Assembly (NCBI GenBank): GCA_035048485.1
Contig: CM068586.1
Span: 47,691,215-47,755,214 of the forward strand
Reading direction: 5' to 3'
Source: Pteria penguin
Lineage: Eukaryota > Mollusca > Bivalvia > Pterioida > Pteriidae
Length of the DNA stretch: 64,000 nucleotides
Part shown: positions 12,601 to 22,799 of the stretch, piece by piece
How the letters are laid out: every line of letters begins with the position of its first letter
Position numbering within the stretch: position 1 is the first letter of the stretch
The notes under the pieces: generated by a model
Told to the model about the DNA's origin: nothing
Database searches by the model: none
The model's input: the letters and a program-made list of their open reading frames with translations, nothing else
Translations under genes and position numbers: made by a program

Positions 12601-15600
12601 AGCAGTAAATATCATGTATATCCAGTATAAAGTAAAGTACTCACTAAACTTTCTGGTTCTGGGGATTGAGCAGTAAATATCATGTATATCCAGTATAAAG
12701 TAAAGTACTCACTAAACTTTCTGGTTCTGGGGATTGAGCAGTAAATATCATGTATATCCAGTATAAAGTAAAGTACTCACTAAACTTTCTGGTTCCGGGA
12801 ATTGAGCAGTAAATATCATGTATATGCAGTATAAAGTAATTAAAAAGTACTCACTAAACTTTCTGGTTCTGGGGATTGAGCAGTAAATATCATAAAATCA
12901 TCTGTCCTCAGTATAGTCCCATACTGAGACTGTAACTTTTTTGTGCATTGTTCTTCATCTAAAATCTATATTAAAATACAAACCAGTTACTTTATTACTG
13001 TAATTTTACATTCATTGTATGATAAACAGTTAAGCATAGACATTAAGATCATGGTTAAGTACTATGTATGCCATTTCAATGCACATGCATAGATATATTT
13101 GAAGACTGACACTTTGTCCAAAACAAAAAAAACACAAATACATGTAGTACTTTGGTGACACCATGAATATTTCCAAATAAAAGGAAAGTCCCAAATGATA
13201 TCTAAAATCTAATCATGACTAAAGGTACATTTAGGAGATTGCGGTTTGTTCAATTCTCCACATAACACAGTTGACTATTTTGAAGTAGATGATTGCATTC
13301 ACATACCTACATATCATCGCACACTACTTCACCACCATGACAGTTAATCATGGTGATTCACCACAGCATTCACTGCAACATCGCGGTTGATTGCGGCAAT
13401 ACATCGTATGACTATTATACATGTACTTACATTTAACCATCGTAAAATCTTGTCTAATGATTAAGGTGTAACACAAGTGGTTTTGCTTGAGGGCTATTTG
13501 TTTTGCACCATTTCTTCCAATTACAGTGCATGCCACTTAATTGAATAGGTTATTTGTCAAAACTTCATTATTCAAATAAACGAATATTCAATTACATAGA
13601 ATGACAAACAAAATCAGTTTCAAAGTTCAGAAGATCGACAGTTTGTGCAAGAATTCCACAGATGTATAACTTTTGCACTATCTGTAATGGAATCCGTGTA
13701 CATGTATCTAAATATAGATACACTTGAGTTACCTATCTTAAATCCCTTTCTTGTTTGTTTAAGGTTCATTAAAGTCAATAAACCACATTTTCAATAATTT
13801 GCAATTGTCTTTTTTAAAGTACAGAGACCTAATGTTATCAAATAGCTACATTACACCTGCTCGACTGACCATAAAGATAAAATTGCCGTCTATTGAAATA
13901 CATGTTATTGTATCTCGAATTCTCAGTCGTGTAACCAGGGTAATTAAAGATATAAAGCAGGTTCAACAATGTATTTTAACAAAGGAAAATTAAACGGCAT
14001 GTTCAAATGAGTGAAATTGCAATTTTACATCAGATAGAGCAAGAGAAAGTTATCTCAAGGAATCGTGGATTGTGGCCATTGCATCTGTACATTCGCCGTA
14101 CATTACTTGTGTCATTTCTTCAGCCTCCTCGTCATCTCTGACACTGGCGTCGCATGATCGAGTTTCGTCTTCGGGGAAACTTGCGCATATTTTCCCATTA
14201 ATCCGGGCAGCTGTGCTCTCCAGTTGCCATTGTTTGTGATGAAGGCACTAGACATATAGCTATCAACATCCTCTGGCGGCCGGAACATCGTCACCTTCGG
14301 TTGCTTCATTGTCTGACCAGGCAAAGCCAACCATACGGAAGAAGTTGACGATGAGCCAGGCTTTACGGAGTAGGTGGACGGCATCTAGTAGGGGCAGTCT
14401 GCACGTAATGCCGTTGGCTGACAGCGTCATCTTGTCGATGTCTCCGATAATCTTTCGTATGACCTGCCTTCGGCAGTTGGTAATTAATTAATCCTTTCAT
14501 CCCTACTGCCATGGCCTATTACACAATTAACGTGTGATCTGGTCAACAACTTTCACCTGGACAGGTGTGAAACCATTCATATCTAATTGATAAGTCGCCT
14601 GCACCGTAGTAAACAACATGACCTTGAGCATGATATAGTTAAATTTTGACAAAGGTATGCTTGGTGACATAATTGCTCTATTCTAATAAATGAACTCTCA
14701 AGTTGCTTCTTTACTCTAGTGTAATAAGTGGCGGATATTCAATAGATTTGATAGAAAATGGTTTTGGATTTCAGCATCTTATTCAATAAAACGAAATATT
14801 CAATAATACGATATTCAATTAAGTGGTGGGCACTGTAAATGCATTATTGATTATCTAATAATATGCAAGAGTCATTCTAAATTGTTTTAAAAAATGATAG
14901 ACTAAATATGAGAAAAATACAGATGAGAATACAATCATGTACATATATCTAAATTTAGTGGTGAACATTCAAAAGCCTTTGAATTACTAAAACCTGGAAG
15001 CTTAACCAAATATGAATCAGTTTTGACTTTGATATGGCACCCATCAAAGAAATTATCAAAGCCATTCTCAAATCTGAGTAAAGCTAAATAAAATCAGCAT
15101 TACAAAATACAAATTTCTCTCAATAAGTTCTCCATTGCAAGAAGCAATCTGATTAAAAGCATATCTAATTAATCCATATTTACTACATATATGCAGTATA
15201 TACAAAACAGACAGAAATCCTTTTAATCAGATTGTCGTCAATGTGAATTTGAACCATTGTCTAACAAAATTGTCAAGGGTTATTTTTTTCTGTTTACTTT
15301 CTTGTTAGTTTATAGTACATACCTTCAGATTCCTATTTGATCTTTACCCAAAATCAGATAAAGCTGATAAGAGATATCACCCAAAGCAATTCAATTAGTG
15401 TAAGGCAATAAATTAAAATATTTAACCATAGTTTAAATATTTGTAGATAGCAGGTTCACTTTGGATTGCTGCATGCTGTGGTGATTCATCGTGATTATTG
15501 CGGTGATTCCGCGCTAAAGATAAGTTAATTAAAGAGCAAAAACTGTGGTGACTAGTAGCCAATACTTAGAAACATTGCAGCGATGTTATGACAACTGGAC

Positions 15601-18600
15601 AATAGCTGTTCTCTGTAGTGTAAATACATATGTACTGCAACATTATTTACATGTATATAATGTAAATGGTCCACACACATATACTGCAAATTACTCTATT
15701 GTTGTTGGGAAAATGTTAATTCCTAATGTACCGCTGAGAGTAAATGAGAATAGAAATAGGTCATAGTAGAAGAGAACCACAATACCTTAAAATGTTAAAG
15801 AAATTATACTGAACTCTTCAGCATTCATTGGTCTATCTACTTACTGCTACATACACCACTGTGAATGTAGAGGGAGGGGGGTTGTGTCTTCCCCAGTGTT
15901 CCTCCTCTTCATCTGTATGCTATAAAAAAAGAAAATAATAAGTAAAGCGACAGAAGGAACATCTCTGTTCTCTGAATTCAGTAAAAACCCTTACTATATT
16001 TCGAATACACACAACTTCTAACATTGATCTAGTGGGAATTCAGTGAGGTACATTCAATACTGCAGTACGCCGCCCTGCTATATTTCTGAATCATTGTTGA
16101 TTTAGTGAGATACATTCAATACTGCAGTACACCGCCCTGCTATATTTCTGAATCCTTGTGGATTTAGTGAGATACATTCAATACTGCAGTACACCGCCCT
16201 GCTATATTTCTGAATCACTGTTGATTTAGTGAGATACATTCAATACTGCAGTACACAGCCGTGCTATACATGTATTTCTGAATCATTGTTGATTTTGTGA
16301 GGTACATTCAATACTGCAGTACACCGCCCTGCTATATTTCTGAATCACTGTTGATTTAGTGAGATACATTCAATACTGCAGTACACAGCCGTGCTATACA
16401 TGTATTTCTGAATCATTGTTGATTTTGTGAGGTACATTCAATACTGCAGTACACCGCCCTGCTATATTTCTGAATCATTGTTGATTTAGTGAGATACATT
16501 CAATACTGCAGTACACAGCCGTGCTATACATGTATTTCTGAATCATTGTTGATTTTGTGAGGTACATTCAATACTGCAGTACACCGCCCTGCTATATTTC
16601 TGAATCACTGATGATTTATTGAGATACATTCAATACTGCAGCACACCGCCCTGCTATATTTCTGAATCATTGTTGATTTAGTGAGATACATTCAATACTG
16701 CAGTACACAGCCGTGCTATACATGTATTTCTAATTCATTGTTGATTTAGTGAGGTACATTCAATACTGCAGTACACCGTCCTGCTATATTTCTGAATCAT
16801 TGATGATTTAGTGAGGTACATTCACTACTGCAGTACACCGCCCTGCTATATTTCTGAATCATTGATGATTTAGTGAGGTACATTCAATACTGCAGTACAC
16901 CGCCCTGCTATATTTCTGAATCACTGATGATTTAGCAAGATACATTCAAGACTGCAGTACACCGCCCTGCTATATTTCCGGATTACTGATGATTTAGTGA
17001 GATACATTCAAGACTGCAGTACATAGCCCTGCTAAATTTCTGATACCTACGACTTTATAGAGTTGATATAGTGTAGTGATATTTTTGAAGTACAAATGAA
17101 GCTGCCTACATCTAAGACTCCATTACAAGCTTTACTATATTTGGGATACCTACATCTTTGTAGCGTTGATCTAGTGGGGTACATTTAATACTGTAGGTTT
17201 GCTTGCGATAGCGTGGCTTCCACATGTTGATTGGATTGCCATGCAGATGTATATGGATTTCTGATTGGTCCGTTAGCCACCCACAGTTCAATTGACTTTT
17301 ACCTCCTGCAAAAAATCTTATGTTTCATTTCACTTTTTATGATCATGATCTTATTTTCATTACACAGAGATATGCAAGTATCATAATACAGTTCATAAAG
17401 CATCATAATTTCACATTATATCACAATCTATTTTACATAACCTGTATATATGATTCATTTTTTGTTGCTTGAACTGTTATGCATTACTCACTAATAGATC
17501 TGACAGTAAGATAATGAAATTTATATTCACTAATCCATAAACTTTAAATAGCTTTGAACTTGGAATAAATCTGATAATTAATTTTTTTTTTTAATTATAG
17601 GAAAATTGAACTTACACATTCTGACTCCCTCCCCCCTTCCCCTGATACTCAAAAGCCCCCAAACTTGGTGTGTGTGCAAAAGCAATAGCTTGTTTCTAGT
17701 TGGGACAATACACCGATCCACTTTAGTCGAATGTTATGTACTTTAGCGAAAAATACGTCTATGATGACGCCATGCAAGGTTGAACAAGTCGGACATTTGA
17801 TTATGACGCCATACCCATAACAATCAGTAGTCCGCCAAACATCGCTTTCTATGCTGTAAAGTGGATCGGTGTATTATAGTGTACTCTAACAATTTTTGTT
17901 TCAATAAGTCTGGTTTTTATAGATGATGAGGATAATGGGGGTATTATATCATTTCATTCGAATTTGCCTTATTGATCATAAACAGCTATCGTGATTGGTA
18001 GATAAATAAGAAAGTATAATTATTTCATCTATGCCTTCAGCACATAATTAATTTGAATAAAACATCATCAATCTGTGCTTACCATACTCTCCAAACACAG
18101 CTACTTCCACTTTATCACTCTGGTTCGGATTCTTCATGTATTCTGTAAACGGAAAAAATTTGATAACAATGCTTACATCTAAACTATCTACATTTGTATA
18201 TGTGTTATCTTCCAATGAAATATATGGATAACTGGTAAGACCTCGAAGTATTTTGTTTTAGGATCAAACCTAATATGGGAGTTAACCGTTATCCAAGCTT
18301 ATAGTTTTGATCATGTCACATAATTAGTGTAAGCAAAGTTTGTTACAAGTCAGACACAAATTAGAATTAACACATAAGTAATACAGTTTTACATACTGCA
18401 AAGGATTTCCTCTACTGTGATGCTCTGTTAATCTGAGCTCTGATTATCTGGAAAATCTGCTAATGCTGAGAGAAATTGCAGGAACTGATTTCTTCAATGT
18501 TAATTTACACCGATAATCTTGTAATCTACATTCCAGATACAGAAGAAAATTTAGGGAACAGGGTCCGGCGCCATAAACTGAGAATATACTTAAGTCAAAA

Positions 18601-21600
18601 ATTTCATTTTAATTTATTCCATTATCAAACGTTCAAATAAATTTTAATGCAGAATGGTTAAATTCTATTTATCAGTAGAATAAAACTAAATAAAATCCAA
18701 ATCCCACTTATTAATTCATTGATGAACAGAAAAATATGAATTTTTGACTTAAGTATATTCTCAGTTTATGGCGTTGGACCCAGATTTCCAAAATAACATT
18801 AAAATTAATCTGTTCATCTGGACTTTTCTCTCTCAAGCACAATTTAGCAAATTTACCCTTTGACTGATTACTGTGTTCATGTTGTTCATCGCTCGGCCCC
18901 AATTTATCAATTACCTGTCTATCTAACAATTAACAGGTTGGGTATAGTCAAATGCCATCTTAGCTGTCATCGATGATTGCTTTTTAATAGGTCAGTACAA
19001 GCTCACATAGGAGATTAAAGTTATTTGCTGATTTTATACAATGTTAAATCTATGTCAAAGTTTTAAATAAAAGTAAAGCATTCAGAAGGTTAAATAATTT
19101 ATCATGTTTGTTCTTCTTTATATCAGGACAAGTTTAAGTCATTCATCCTATGACGGTATGTGATTTTTGAGAAATAAGATTCTGGATAAATTCATGTACG
19201 TCATATATACAATGATTCAGTAGTCTGGAAAATCTGTTTATCAGTAAAATTTGGCCGGGAACAAACGTTTCCGGATTAACAGAGCTTCACTGTATATGTA
19301 AATAATTTATTCCATTAGTTGAGATATTTGTGGATTGATGAATTTGACTGGTGCAATTCGTAGGTTTAATGAAATGTATTTTAAAGTAGCCCTTTTTAAG
19401 GACATTCTTGTTATCTTTACACAGTGATCACAAGTTTAAGTTGACCCTTGTATATATCCGAATGATATACGTTGTCTTAAAACTGAAGGTGGCCCTACAA
19501 TTGAATTAAACATAGGGTCATAAGCTCATCATAAATACCCATCCTCCTAAGCACTGAATATCCTTACCTTCAGTCAGGTATCCATTTTTTAAGTAAGACC
19601 TCCATATTTTCAGTTAGATATCTAGTATGCATTTGATCAGATATCCATACTTTTCAGTCACAATCAGACATCCAAACTTTCCATATTCTGATTGCAATGA
19701 TGTAACTTAACATTTTTTGTACGATACTTACCTGCAGGTGAAAAGACTCGGGGTTCAATGTTTGTTTCCCATTTTATGACTTTCACAAATCTGTCTGATT
19801 CCTCACTATCAGAATCCTTTATCTTACAGACAAAGTATCGGTACTTGAAGTCACGCATTCCACAAAGTTTCACCTTCTTCTTCCAGATGTCCCTACAATT
19901 CAATATCAACCATGAATCACAACATAAATAATAAGATAATAGTATAGATTTAACATGTATTGTTTTATAAATGTAATAATAGGAGTTGGCTTCATATTTC
20001 ATGTCTTGTTCAGCAAATTATCAATAATATCATACACATGTATAAAGCTGTAAGAGAAGCAGTTATAGCTTATTTGCTGTGTGCTCAGCTTAGGGGAAGC
20101 CCCACAGAGACTTGTACATGTTTTGTCTTTGGGATCAGAAGGTACACAATGTAAACACTGAGATTCTAGGTCACAACAGATGATGGAATACAGAGAATCA
20201 CCACTGCATTCACTATGACCATCACATAGGTGTAGATCTCTGTGAAATGTATCACATAGAAGATGGAATACAGAGAATCACCACTGCTTTCAGTATGACC
20301 ATCACATAGGTTTAGATCTCTGTGAGATGTATCACACAGATGATGGAATACAGAGAATCACCACTGTTTTCAGTTTGTCCATCACAGAGATTAGACCTCT
20401 GTGAAATGTATCACATAGATGATGAATACAGAGAATCACCCCCGCTTTTGGTTTGTCCATCACATAGGCTTAGATCTCTGTGAGATGTATCACACAGATG
20501 ATGTAATACAGAGAATCACCACTGCATTCAGTGTATGACCATCACAGAGGTTTAGATCTCTGTGAAATGTATCACACAGATGATGGAATACAGAGAATCA
20601 CCACTGCTTTCAGTGTATGACCATCACAGAGGTTTAGATCTCTGTGAAATGTATCACACTGATGATGTAATACAGAGAATCACCACTGCTTTCAGTATGT
20701 CCATCACAGGTTTAGATCTCTGTGAAATGTATCACATAGATGCTGTAACTATATTACTTACACAATTTTGACACAACTTAAAACAACAAACAAAAAAGAT
20801 TGCAAGTGCTTCTTACAAATTTAAAACAAAATTCACAGAAGGATTTATTCATTACATTATATTAAAGAATGTCTGCTGCTATTCATTTAATGCCACAATT
20901 CAGCAAACAAAATTCTTTGTCTAAATTATGAAGATATGGCAAGATGAAAGTATAAAAATTTCGAAATTTATATTTTGTTATTTTGTTGATCTCAATCACA
21001 GTCCTATATAAATTTTCTTAAATATGATAGAACATTTATGATTTTCACACTTTTTTCCCACCCATTTTAAATTGTGTACATACTTAAACAAGTATTTTTA
21101 GCAGAGAAAACTATAACATTATTTAATGGTAAATAATAATTTAATATGATAATTACAAAATCACACCACACATGTAGTACATGTGATATACAATCACACC
21201 ACACATGTAGTACATGTGATATACAATCACACCACACATGTAGTACATGTGATACACAATCACACCACACATGTAGTACATGTGATATACAATCACACCA
21301 CACATGTGATACACAATCACACCACAATGTAGTATATGTGATATACAATCACACCACACATGTAGTACATGTGATATACAATCACACCACACATGTAGTA
21401 CATGTGATACACAATCACACCACACATGTAGTACATGTGATATACAATCACACCACACATGTAGTACATGTGATATACAATCATACCACACATGTAGTAC
21501 ATGTGATATACAATCACACCACACATGTAGTACATGTGATATACAATCACACCACACATGTAGTACATGTGATATACAATCACACCACACATGTAGTACA

Positions 21601-22282
21601 TGTGATATACAATCATACCACACATGTAGTACATGTGATACACAATCACACCACACATGTAGTACATGTGATATACAATCACACCACACATGTAGTACAT
21701 GTGATATACAATCACACCACACATGTAGTACATGTGATATACAATCACACCACACATGTAGTACATGTGATACACAATCACACCACACATGTAGTACATG
21801 TGATATACAATCACACCACACATGTAGTACATGTGATATACAATCATACCACACATGTAGTACATGTGATATACAATCACACCACACATGTAGTACATGT
21901 GATACACAATCACACCACACATGTAGTACATGTGATAACTTACTTATAAGTTGTAGTTTGTTTCTGACTTGTATCCTTCCTTAGGAGGCGAGGACTAGAC
22001 TCTCGACACATTTTCACGGCATGATGAGGGTCCCAGTTACCTAAAGCATCACAGTCTCCCACGACACAAACAACCTGGTCTGTATCCACCTCAACTCGAA
22101 CCATAAACACCACTTCAAAGGTCACTGACATCAAAGACATGATGGCAGAAAGTTAGATATCAAACAAAATCCTATTCACTTGGAAATCCTTCTTCCATAT
22201 ACAATGAACTACCTTAATGTCTGCTACATGATGAGCTGGTTTCAGATTAATTCAAGACTCCCTTAGAAGTTTTGAATGCCAA
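3604..22282 (-). CDS. GPCPD1: GPCPD1-like glycerophosphocholine phosphodiesterase, gene span (3' end off the window)
   Basis: Twelve consecutive coding exons on the minus strand join without a phase break into about 441 codons. They encode the N-terminal two thirds of a GPCPD1 (GDE5) orthologue; the vertebrate protein is about 670 residues. Residues 1-140 form a CBM20-type starch-binding domain with the CDALGNW motif. A linker and a C2-like middle region follow to about residue 320. The GDPD barrel then starts with the GHRG motif (His344, Arg345) and continues with Glu379-x-Asp381 and His394, the conserved catalytic and metal-binding set. In the family, the enzyme hydrolyses glycerophosphocholine to choline and glycerol-3-phosphate in the cytosol. 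Introns are 0.5-2.9 kb long and full of minisatellites and transposon relics. The C-terminal exons must lie beyond position 1. Confidence 0.93.
4035..5735 (-). repeat. 73-bp minisatellite in GPCPD1 intron 11, about 22 copies
   Basis: The unit (plus strand) contains TTCACATGATATCTACACTC, TGATGCCCC, TCATGGAGTACAC and CTATGTACATTT. Copies are 90-95 percent alike by eye, with higher-order patterns: the blocks at 4495-4880 and 5000-5390 repeat in the same order. The exon-side end lies just inside the splice donor of exon 11. Confidence 0.95.
5750..5824 (-). CDS. GPCPD1: GPCPD1 coding exon 11
   Basis: This 25-codon exon encodes [20 protein letters not shown] then LQQMK. It corresponds to the PVKELTFDQLQLLK segment of vertebrate GPCPD1. 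The acceptor is TTGTCTCAG and the donor GTAAGT; phase is 0 on both sides. The 73-bp minisatellite of intron 11 begins within about 20 bases of the donor. Confidence 0.91.
6815..7005. repeat. 32-bp minisatellite in GPCPD1 intron 10, about 6 copies
   Basis: The unit is AAAACAAGAAATTAGATGAC then ATCAAAGTTATT, with single-base variants. It sits about 200 bp downstream, in gene sense, of exon 10. Confidence 0.92.
7202..7294 (-). CDS. GPCPD1: GPCPD1 coding exon 10 (ExD and HD catalytic motifs)
   Basis: This 31-codon exon encodes [20 protein letters not shown] followed by HDFHVAL. Glu379 and Asp381 (EFD) and His394 (YHD) are the remaining GDPD catalytic and metal residues. The acceptor is TTTTCAG and the donor GTAAAT. 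With exon 8 it shows that the visible part of the active site is intact. Confidence 0.94.
7684..7738 (-). CDS. GPCPD1: GPCPD1 coding exon 9
   Basis: This small 55-bp exon encodes [18 protein letters not shown], the ENT(I/L)ASL helix of GDPD proteins in which the Glu and Asn are conserved. The acceptor is CATTTAG and the donor GTATGC. It completes the codon left by exon 8 and ends in phase 0. Confidence 0.9.
8236..8371 (-). CDS. GPCPD1: GPCPD1 coding exon 8 (GDPD start, catalytic HR)
   Basis: The exon encodes [11 protein letters not shown], then [24 protein letters not shown] is the start of the GDPD barrel; His344 is the expected general acid/base and Arg345 the phosphate ligand. The acceptor is TTTAAAG and the donor GTAAGA; it ends in phase 2. 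There is a frame-shifted open reading through the same exon that is not the real one. Confidence 0.93.
9902..9938. repeat. Interstitial telomere-like repeat (CCCTAA/CTCTAA)
   Basis: Six tandem 6-mers alternate CCCTAA and CTCTAA. Animal-type telomere motif embedded in GPCPD1 intron 7, next to the intron's minisatellite. Confidence 0.85.
9955..10555. repeat. Variable 30-43 bp minisatellite in GPCPD1 intron 7
   Basis: About 16 units are built on AAAATCTGAACAAG, TCTGCTGGACTACCA and a variable CATACAAC or CATA spacer. Unit length varies because the spacer is lost in many copies. Confidence 0.9.
10675..10828 (-). CDS. GPCPD1: GPCPD1 coding exon 7
   Basis: The acceptor is a long pyrimidine run with CAG and the donor is GTAACT. 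The exon encodes [20 protein letters not shown], then CYLLPLDI and KPIGELR. This matches the IFDFFEED and HVGTACLL region just before the catalytic domain in vertebrates. It is 154 bp and ends in phase 1. Confidence 0.9.
11938..12854 (-). repeat. 68-bp minisatellite made of exon 6 end plus splice donor, 13 intronic copies
   Basis: On the sense strand each unit reads ATGATATTTACTGCTCAATC, CCCAGAACCAGAAAGTTTA, then GTGAGTAC, then a short AT-rich spacer. The first two pieces are the last codons of exon 6 ([13 protein letters not shown]) and the third is its donor. Twelve of the 13 copies keep the donor; the copy near 12430-12450 has lost it by a deletion. In-frame TGA follows each donor, so reading through would truncate the protein. 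Confidence 0.93.
12855..12965 (-). CDS. GPCPD1: GPCPD1 coding exon 6 (template of the intronic repeat)
   Basis: The exon has 37 codons, acceptor TTTTAATATAG and donor GTGAGT at 12854-12849. It encodes [11 protein letters not shown], then [16 protein letters not shown] and SPEPESL. The acceptor seven bases further in would give a stop, so this one is chosen; phase is 0 on both sides. The last roughly 37 bases plus the donor recur 13 times in the following intron. Confidence 0.88.
13524..14835 (-). mobile_element. pogo/Tigger-type DNA transposon relic in GPCPD1 intron 5
   Basis: The ends are inverted repeats: CAGTGCATGCCACTTAATTG on the left, the complement on the right (ending GGTGGGCACTG). 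Both ends are flanked by TA. Inside, the minus strand near 14470-14280 encodes [32 protein letters not shown] and NFFRMVGF. These resemble the segment after the DDE domain in Tigger/pogo transposases (LLDA..ml..AW, nCFr.aGF). The rest of the transposase is missing, so this is an internally deleted, immobile copy. The length is 1312 bp. Confidence 0.75.
15845..15919 (-). CDS. GPCPD1: GPCPD1 coding exon 5
   Basis: This 75-bp exon starts after TTTTTATAG and ends before GTAAGT, with phase 0 on both sides. It encodes [10 protein letters not shown], then [12 protein letters not shown]. It is an acidic loop plus a strand, in the position of the acidic insert of the vertebrate protein. Confidence 0.83.
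15985..17100 (-). repeat. About 62-bp minisatellite derived from the exon 4 / intron 4 boundary, about 17 copies
   Basis: On the sense strand the unit reads CTGCAGTATTGAATGTATCT, CACTAAATCAAC and AAATATAGCA. The exon 4 end reads CTACAGTATTAAATGTACCC, CACTAGATCAAC and AAATATAGTA. The outermost copies (17030-17075 and 15995-16060) keep more of the exon sequence, including a GTAGGTATC-like part or a GTAAGG donor. Inner copies are homogenised. Confidence 0.85.
17136..17305 (-). CDS. GPCPD1: GPCPD1 coding exon 4
   Basis: The acceptor is TTTTGCAG. The exon encodes a stretch starting [21 protein letters not shown], which fits the GWLTCQTEIRL segment of the vertebrate protein. I place the donor at GTAAAG (17135-17130) because only that end leaves phase 0, which the next exon needs. 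A GTATCC donor 14 bases earlier would shift the next exon into a stop. The intronic minisatellite downstream consists of copies of the end of this exon. Confidence 0.85.
17711..17871. mobile_element. 161-bp MITE in GPCPD1 intron 4 acceptor side (intron 3)
   Basis: Perfect 15-bp terminal inverted repeats CACCGATCCACTTTA / TAAAGTGGATCGGTG are flanked by TA on both sides. No coding sequence. It lies between exons 3 and 4. TA target duplication suggests a Tc1/mariner-type source, which is an inference. Confidence 0.8.
18083..18142 (-). CDS. GPCPD1: GPCPD1 coding exon 3
   Basis: This 60-bp exon has acceptor TTTACAG and donor GTAAGC. It encodes [20 protein letters not shown], the end of the CBM20 region. 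Entry and exit phases are both 1, which fits its neighbours. Confidence 0.87.
18561..18781. mobile_element. 221-bp hairpin MITE in GPCPD1 intron 2
   Basis: Inverted repeats of about 45 bp start GGGTCCGGCGCCATAAACTG on the left; the right end reads the complement with two or three mismatches. The middle is AT-rich. No clear target duplication is seen. Confidence 0.7.
19732..19892 (-). CDS. GPCPD1: GPCPD1 coding exon 2 (CBM20)
   Basis: The exon runs from acceptor TTGTAG to donor GTAAGT, is 161 bp long, and enters with two bases carried over. It encodes DIWKKKVKL, then [10 protein letters not shown] and [12 protein letters not shown]. These match the strand segments of the CBM20 fold where vertebrate GPCPD1 has YRYF and KWETHLQPR. 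It ends one base into a codon. Confidence 0.92.
20160..20750. repeat. About 80-bp minisatellite in GPCPD1 intron 1, 7-8 copies
   Basis: The unit contains GATGGAATACAGAGAATCAC, CACTGCTTTCAGTATGACC, ATCACATAGG and TTTAGATCTCTGTGA. Some units have lost a few bases. Confidence 0.92.
21165..21937 (-). repeat. 33-bp minisatellite abutting the exon 1 donor, about 23 copies
   Basis: The unit contains the near-palindrome CACATGTAGTACATGTG followed by ATATACAATCACACCA. Copies are nearly identical, varying mostly at two positions. Because 33 is a multiple of three, several frames stay open for more than 200 codons; these are not genes. The array starts at the last base of the donor GTAAGT of exon 1. 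Confidence 0.96.
21944..22282 (-). CDS. GPCPD1: GPCPD1 coding exon 1 (5' UTR plus start codon, CBM20 start)
   Basis: The start ATG is at 22140-22138, with an in-frame TAA five codons upstream and a TGA further up, so the start is firm. The exon encodes [10 protein letters not shown], then GDCDALGNW (the CBM20 signature), and ends two bases into codon 66. The donor GTAAGT is at 21943-21938. Upstream, a pyrimidine tract and CAG at 22285-22283 form a strong acceptor, so 22141-22282 is 5' UTR and a noncoding first exon lies further upstream, not located. A 33-bp minisatellite begins directly after the donor. Confidence 0.9.
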
Positions 22283-22544
22283 CTGTAATAAAAAAAAGTG
22301 TATCAGAATTTTAATGTGGTCAGCATAAACTGTGAACATACATTTGGTTTCCTTTACATCTTGTTTTGGCCATTTCTTTATTATATTATGTATACATATT
22401 AAGGATTGAGTGAATTACATTAAGCATACAGTAAGCCGTAGATATTTGTTACCAGTGCAATATAATTTACCAGCGTGCATTTAAAGTAATATTATAGAAG
22501 AAATATGATTCATATACATGATGTGATAAGGTAGGTTAAGTTTA

Positions 22545-22795
22545 ATGTATCGCAATACATCCACCTACCATGTATTGTATAATAAAGGTGATACAGTGCT
22601 ATGCATTGTGTCACAATACATGTACCTACCGTGTATTGTATAATAAAGGTGATACAGTGCTATGTATTGTGTCACAATACATGTACCTACCATGTATTGT
22701 ATAATAAAGGTGATACAGTGCTATGCACTGTGTCACAATACATGTACCTACCGTGTATTGTATAATAAAGGTGATACAGTGCTATGTATTGTGTC
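22545..22795. repeat. 64-bp minisatellite upstream of GPCPD1 exon 1, 4 copies
   Basis: The unit contains CAATACATGTACCTACC, GTGTATTGTATAATAAAGG and TGATACAGTGCTATG. It lies in the intron between the noncoding first exon and the ATG exon. Confidence 0.93.
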
Positions 22796-22799
22796 TCTT

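Noticed and set aside
14112..14491. Two 60-90 codon frames inside the pogo/Tigger relic taken as genes
   Set aside because: They are in the wrong frames; the transposase similarity is in a third frame with stops.
17136..17150. GTATCC at 17149-17144 as the exon 4 donor
   Set aside because: It would leave phase 1 and put exon 5 into a stop; the GTAAAG donor 14 bases later restores phase 0.
21146..21949. Open frames of 204-267 codons on both strands
   Set aside because: They arise from a 33-bp tandem repeat whose period is divisible by three. The translation is a perfect peptide repeat and the array is intronic.
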